Made by a program: the position numbers and the translations under genes | The notes under the pieces: generated by a model | Databases searched by the model: none | What the model saw: the letters and a program-made list of their open reading frames with translations, nothing else | Told to the model about the DNA's origin: nothing | NCBI GenBank assembly: GCA_002869145.1 | Contig: PKTM01000011.1 | Span: 200,236-264,235, forward strand | Source of the DNA: Denitrovibrio sp. | GTDB taxonomy: Bacteria > Chrysiogenota > Deferribacteres > Deferribacterales > Geovibrionaceae | DNA: 64,000 nucleotides | Reading direction: 5' to 3' | Part shown: positions 60,818 to 64,000 of the stretch, one piece after another | Layout: each line of letters starts with the position of its first letter | Position numbering within the stretch: position 1 is the first letter of the stretch

Positions 60818-60916
60818 CAGGCACGGCTAAAATTTGACAGGAAATATAATTTGAAAAAGACTAAATTATGATTATTTTGTGATTTATATAAAGTAAGTAA
60901 TATTATTGGGAGATAC

Positions 60917-62152
60917 ATGAGCAAGGACTTCTACATCGGCAGACAGCCGATATTAGACAAAGAGGGGAAGGTGTATGCTTACGAGCTGCTCTACAGGCAG
61001 CAGGGCGAGCATGCGGCCAGCGTGCTGGATAATTCCGCCGCAACGGCGAGGGTTCTCATAAATGCCATACAGAATATGGGTCTGGAGTGCATGCTCAGTG
61101 GAAAGAAGGGCTTTATAAATGCCGATGAAGAGATTATACTTGGCGGGCTTATAGACATTCTTCCTAAAGAAAATTTTGTTATAGAGATACTTGAGACTAC
61201 AAAGGTGACACCTGAGCTTGTTGAAAAAATAAAAGAATATAAGGCATTGGTGCACAGCTTTGCACTGGACGACATGGTTCTGACAAAAGAATACTATGAT
61301 ATGTTCAAAAGCCTGTTTCAGGTGGTGGATATCATAAAAGTAGACTACCTTTACTGTGATAAAACAAAACTGAAAGGAAATTTACAGGTATTTAAAAAGC
61401 TGAATGTTGCAATGTTGGCTGAAAAAGTTGAAACTCAAGAGGATTTCGAATTTTGTAAAGAAGTTGGGTTTGACCTTTTTCAGGGTTACTTCTTTTCAAA
61501 ACCAGTAGTGCTTACTCAAAAGTCTGTAGACCCTTCTAAAGCAGCAACAGTAAACCTTATAAACATGATAAAAAATGATGCAGAGGTTAATGAACTGGAG
61601 AGTGTTATAAAGGGGCATACTGACCTTTACATAAACCTGCTGAGGTTCATGAACTCCGCTAGCTACTTTACCAAAGGAAACATAACCTCCATCAAGCATG
61701 CAATAGCGATGCTTGGCAGAGAAAACCTTGCTAAGTGGCTGTATCTTATTTTATACGCAGGGCCAAGCAATGATAATTTCGATAACCCACTGCTTGTCAC
61801 AGCTCAGGTGCGTGCGAAAATGATGGAAAAGCTGTGCAGCGAGTCTACAGTAAAGTGTGAACAAGAGGATGCTGCATATCTGGTGGGGCTGATATCGCTT
61901 ATGGATGCTGTTTTCAATAGAGACATACAAGACGTCGTAAAAGAGTTCAACGTGGATCAGGCGATAAAATTAGCCGTTACAGAGAAGTCTGGAGAACTAG
62001 GCAGACTATTGACGATGGTGATGGAATATGAAAATGACGAACCGGAAGCGCTTAGCGAAAACATTAAGAGTGTGGGGATAAATTTTGAAGGATTTAACGC
62101 AATAGTTCAAGAAAGTATAGAGTATGCAGAAAAATTTACGTCAATCGGATAA
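60917..62152 (+). CDS. EAL-HDOD signalling protein (YuxH-like)
   Basis: 411 residues. EAL-type part (about 1-200) beginning FYIGRQPILDKEGKVYAYELLYR. The catalytic EAL is replaced by ELL and the DDFG motif by DDMV, so phosphodiesterase activity is unlikely. HDOD domain (about 205-400) with LLRFMNSASYFTKGNITSIKHAIAMLG (in part). Such proteins link c-di-GMP or other signals to motility and adhesion. SD GGGAG upstream, transcribed alone. Confidence 0.88.
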   Translation: MSKDFYIGRQPILDKEGKVYAYELLYRQQGEHAASVLDNSAATARVLINAIQNMGLECMLSGKKGFINADEEIILGGLIDILPKENFVIEILETTKVTPELVEKIKEYKALVHSFALDDMVLTKEYYDMFKSLFQVVDIIKVDYLYCDKTKLKGNLQVFKKLNVAMLAEKVETQEDFEFCKEVGFDLFQGYFFSKPVVLTQKSVDPSKAATVNLINMIKNDAEVNELESVIKGHTDLYINLLRFMNSASYFTKGNITSIKHAIAMLGRENLAKWLYLILYAGPSNDNFDNPLLVTAQVRAKMMEKLCSESTVKCEQEDAAYLVGLISLMDAVFNRDIQDVVKEFNVDQAIKLAVTEKSGELGRLLTMVMEYENDEPEALSENIKSVGINFEGFNAIVQESIEYAEKFTSIG

Positions 62153-62246
62153 AATCTTATTACCTAACAATATAGAAATAAATAGTACAAAGCACAAGTT
62201 GAACACTATTAATCTGTTAAATATATTGTTGACTAGACAGTAATTT

Positions 62247-62262
62247 TTTGTAAAGATACAAA
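62247..62262. promoter_or_regulatory. Palindrome upstream of the IclR gene (candidate operator)
   Basis: TTTGTA-AAGA-TACAAA, a perfect 6-4-6 inverted repeat about 55 bases before the ATG at 62316, next to TTGACT (62229-62234). Autoregulation by the encoded IclR protein is possible. The -10 is not clear. Confidence 0.35.
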
Positions 62263-62315
62263 TAAGTAGGGATATATTAAAAACAGTGTTTTATACATAA
62301 CGTTTGGGAGTAGGT

Positions 62316-63110
62316 ATGAAGAGAGAAAAATCTGAATACGCCGTACAGGCAGTCAGTAATGCGATAGATATACTCGAACTGCTCGGAGATAAAGACAACG
62401 AACTTAGTATTACTGATATTGTCAGTGACCTCGGTCTTACAAGAAGCAATGTAAATAAGCTTCTAGCAACTCTCGAACTTCTTGGCTACGTCGAGCATAA
62501 CCGTTACACAGGAAACTTCAGGCTGGGTGTTAAAACTTTCCAGATATCACAAGCCTACATAAATAAACTTAGTGTAATAGAGATATCAATTCAGGTGCTC
62601 CAGCAGCTGAAAAACGACACTAACGAGTCAGCTTACATAAGCGTACTGCGTGATGAAAATGTTGTATATTTGAATGTGATAGAGACAGAGCAGGCTGTAA
62701 GAGTTCTGCCTAGAATAGGCAATGTCGGCCCAGCATATGCTACTGCAACAGGCAAAGCGCAGCTTGCATATTATGACGCTATGGAACTCGAAAAACTCTA
62801 TTCCGGTGAGTTTATGAAGATAACGCCGAATACCATCAAAAATTTTGAAGAACTAAAAGAAGAGCTTGCAGAAGCCAAAAGGCTTGGTTACGCCATTGAC
62901 AATGAAGAATATGAAACAGGCGTAAGATGTATAGGGGCACCCATTAAGGATTTTATGGGGAACGTTATTGCCGGAATAAGTGTTTCCGCACCGGCAGAAA
63001 GAATGGGTCTTGATCATATCCATAATCATATTGCACCTATAGTCGTTGATGCTGCGAGACTGCTTTCGAAAAAGTTTGGATACAGAGAGTACGCTGAAAG
63101 CGCTGATTAA
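62316..63110 (+). CDS. IclR-family transcriptional regulator
   Basis: 264 residues from the ATG at 62316 with SD GGGAG; a TTG at 62304 is weaker. N-terminal winged helix (AVSNAIDILELLGDKDNELSI, in part; TRSNVNKLLATLELLGYVEH) and C-terminal effector domain (GNVGPAYATATGKAQLAY, RLGYAIDNEEYETGVRCIGAPI in part, GISVSAPAERM). No metabolic neighbour tells the effector. Downstream sensor gene starts 48 bases later. Confidence 0.92.
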   Translation: MKREKSEYAVQAVSNAIDILELLGDKDNELSITDIVSDLGLTRSNVNKLLATLELLGYVEHNRYTGNFRLGVKTFQISQAYINKLSVIEISIQVLQQLKNDTNESAYISVLRDENVVYLNVIETEQAVRVLPRIGNVGPAYATATGKAQLAYYDAMELEKLYSGEFMKITPNTIKNFEELKEELAEAKRLGYAIDNEEYETGVRCIGAPIKDFMGNVIAGISVSAPAERMGLDHIHNHIAPIVVDAARLLSKKFGYREYAESAD

Positions 63111-63158
63111 AATCACAATCTCTTGTAATGATGCACTCTTAGGGTTTATAGTTTGTTT

Positions 63159-64000
63159 ATGAAACTCATAAACAGGCAGCTTATCATCTTTTTTACAGAA
63201 AACTCCTACCTATCTCATACAGTGAAGAAATATCTGGATTCAACCAATTACGGTAAATATCTTACCATCACATACAGCTTAGAAGACATGGAGCGCGTAC
63301 TGCGTTCTGGCAGAGTTGTTTTAAGCCTTGCAGACCAGACTTTAGGCGCTGAAACTATCAGAGAAGTGATAAATATCCATGTGAAAATAAATGAAGACCT
63401 TCCTATAGTGCTAATCACAGACAAGAACAAGCAGGATGATGCCGCAGAGCTAATTGAAACAGGTGTTTATGATTATATCACAACAGACAATCTCAAAAGG
63501 CTGGTTCCGGTTATAAGGCGTGAGATAAAGGCTTATAATGGAATTGTTTCAGAAAAAAAGGCACGGCAGGAGATCAAAGAGCTTTTGAACATAATAGAAT
63601 CTGCCGAGGACGAGATTTATATTATGGGCGGAGAAAGTTATAAGATAAAGTTTGCCAACAAAAAAGCACTGTCAAATCTTGGGTATACAATGCAGGAGCT
63701 GCACGGAAAAAACATGCAGGACATTACCGACGAGATACTGCCAATAGATATAAAAAACAAGGTAAAGACACCTGGCAGGGTAACATTCCGAACCATGTTC
63801 AAGAGGCGTGACGGGTCTAAATATCTTGGAGAATCAGTTTTCCAGATGGCGGAAACTGAAGGTAATTTAGCAGTTTTATGCATAGTTCATGATATAACCG
63901 AGAAAGAAGAGGCCAGAAAGCACGCATATGTTCTGGATAAAGCAATAGATGCCAGTGCTTCCGCAGTGACCGTAATAGACATCAAAAACAGAATAATATA
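63159..64000 (+). CDS. Receiver-like/PAS sensor protein, 3' end beyond the window
   Basis: 281 residues are visible and the frame stays open to the last base. The N-terminal ~125 residues look like a receiver domain (LPIVLITDKNKQDDAAELIE, then GVYDYITTDNLKRLVPVIRRE, in part). It is followed by a PAS domain (about 135-245, YKIKFANKKALSNLGYTMQEL, in part) and the start of a second one (KAIDASASAVTVIDIKNRI). Probably a hybrid kinase or a cyclic-di-GMP enzyme. ATG at 63159; TTG at 63153 has the better-spaced AGGG. Confidence 0.8.
   Translation, partial: MKLINRQLIIFFTENSYLSHTVKKYLDSTNYGKYLTITYSLEDMERVLRSGRVVLSLADQTLGAETIREVINIHVKINEDLPIVLITDKNKQDDAAELIETGVYDYITTDNLKRLVPVIRREIKAYNGIVSEKKARQEIKELLNIIESAEDEIYIMGGESYKIKFANKKALSNLGYTMQELHGKNMQDITDEILPIDIKNKVKTPGRVTFRTMFKRRDGSKYLGESVFQMAETEGNLAVLCIVHDITEKEEARKHAYVLDKAIDASASAVTVIDIKNRII

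Noticed and set aside
60833-60860. TTGACA promoter for the EAL-HDOD gene
   Set aside because: No acceptable -10 at 16-18 bases from the TTGACA near 60833.
62153-62315. Small RNA gene between the EAL-HDOD and IclR genes
   Set aside because: Only a short palindrome was seen; no terminator or stable fold.

Overview
The window is one chromosomal segment of a low-to-moderate GC, flagellated Gram-negative bacterium. No rRNA, tRNA, prophage, insertion sequence or CRISPR array was found. The futalosine menaquinone gene mqnC, a polar-flagellum locus (fliR-flhB-flhA-flhF-flhG-fliA), CheZ, FapA/DUF342 and a DsrE-like periplasmic protein together suggest Deferribacterota (Denitrovibrio/Geovibrio-like). 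That is inference from gene content, not a database match.

Layout. 1-741: end of a sensor kinase. 902-3210 (minus): groES-groEL behind a perfect CIRCE operator, followed by a terminator and a long imperfect hairpin. 3271-9765 (plus): sirtuin, HIT protein, lapA, a LapB-like TPR protein, mutS, a membrane protein and a WalJ-type hydrolase. 9822-11445: a DsrE-like exported protein and a DUF6765-type protein. 11451-19776 (minus, overlapping genes): mqnC, GAF kinase, fapA-like, uvrA, cell-wall amidase. 19892-43424 (plus): a very long motility and chemotaxis run, with flagellar export, FlhF/FlhG, FliA, CheB, FliM, FliY, CheY, CheZ, CheA, two exported proteins, a partner-switching set (PAS-SpoIIE phosphatase, STAS, STAS-HEAT), CheR, PilZ-like, DUF2802-like and FliK-like proteins, and a YbdG-type channel. 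43490-45160: a ferredoxin protein resembling RACo corrinoid-protein activators but with a degraded ATPase domain. 45165-45388: a 44-bp tandem repeat array. 45363-46257 (minus): a protein made of two Hfq domains and a receiver protein. 46584-57676: dnaN-recF-gyrB-gyrA-folD-mnmE-mnmG. 57673-64000: rsmG, a lipoprotein, a DUF362 ferredoxin protein, an EAL-HDOD protein, an IclR regulator and the start of another sensor. Two parS-like sites (55718 and 57785) and the dnaN/gyr/mnmG/rsmG genes place the window near the replication origin. dnaA and parAB are not in it.

The most striking property is that ten otherwise intact and mostly conserved genes (groEL, mutS, uvrA, a GAF kinase, flhF, fliM, cheA, a SpoIIE phosphatase, recF, gyrB) each carry exactly one in-frame stop codon and no frameshift. 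Where the lost residue can be inferred from the family, every change fits a G:C to T:A transversion. All three stop codons occur. Several of these genes are essential in almost all bacteria, so oxidative (8-oxoguanine) damage to the template or library, or deliberate or consensus error, is more likely than real decay. A true GC-to-TA mutator or pervasive readthrough cannot be excluded from sequence alone. The broken genes are listed over their full span and typed as pseudogene because that is what the sequence shows.

The most interesting candidates for new biology are the tandem-Hfq protein with a terminator-like leader, the RACo-like protein without an intact ATPase site, the STAS-HEAT partner-switching set inside the motility run, and the alternating 44/88-bp hairpin repeat fused to the end of a receiver gene.
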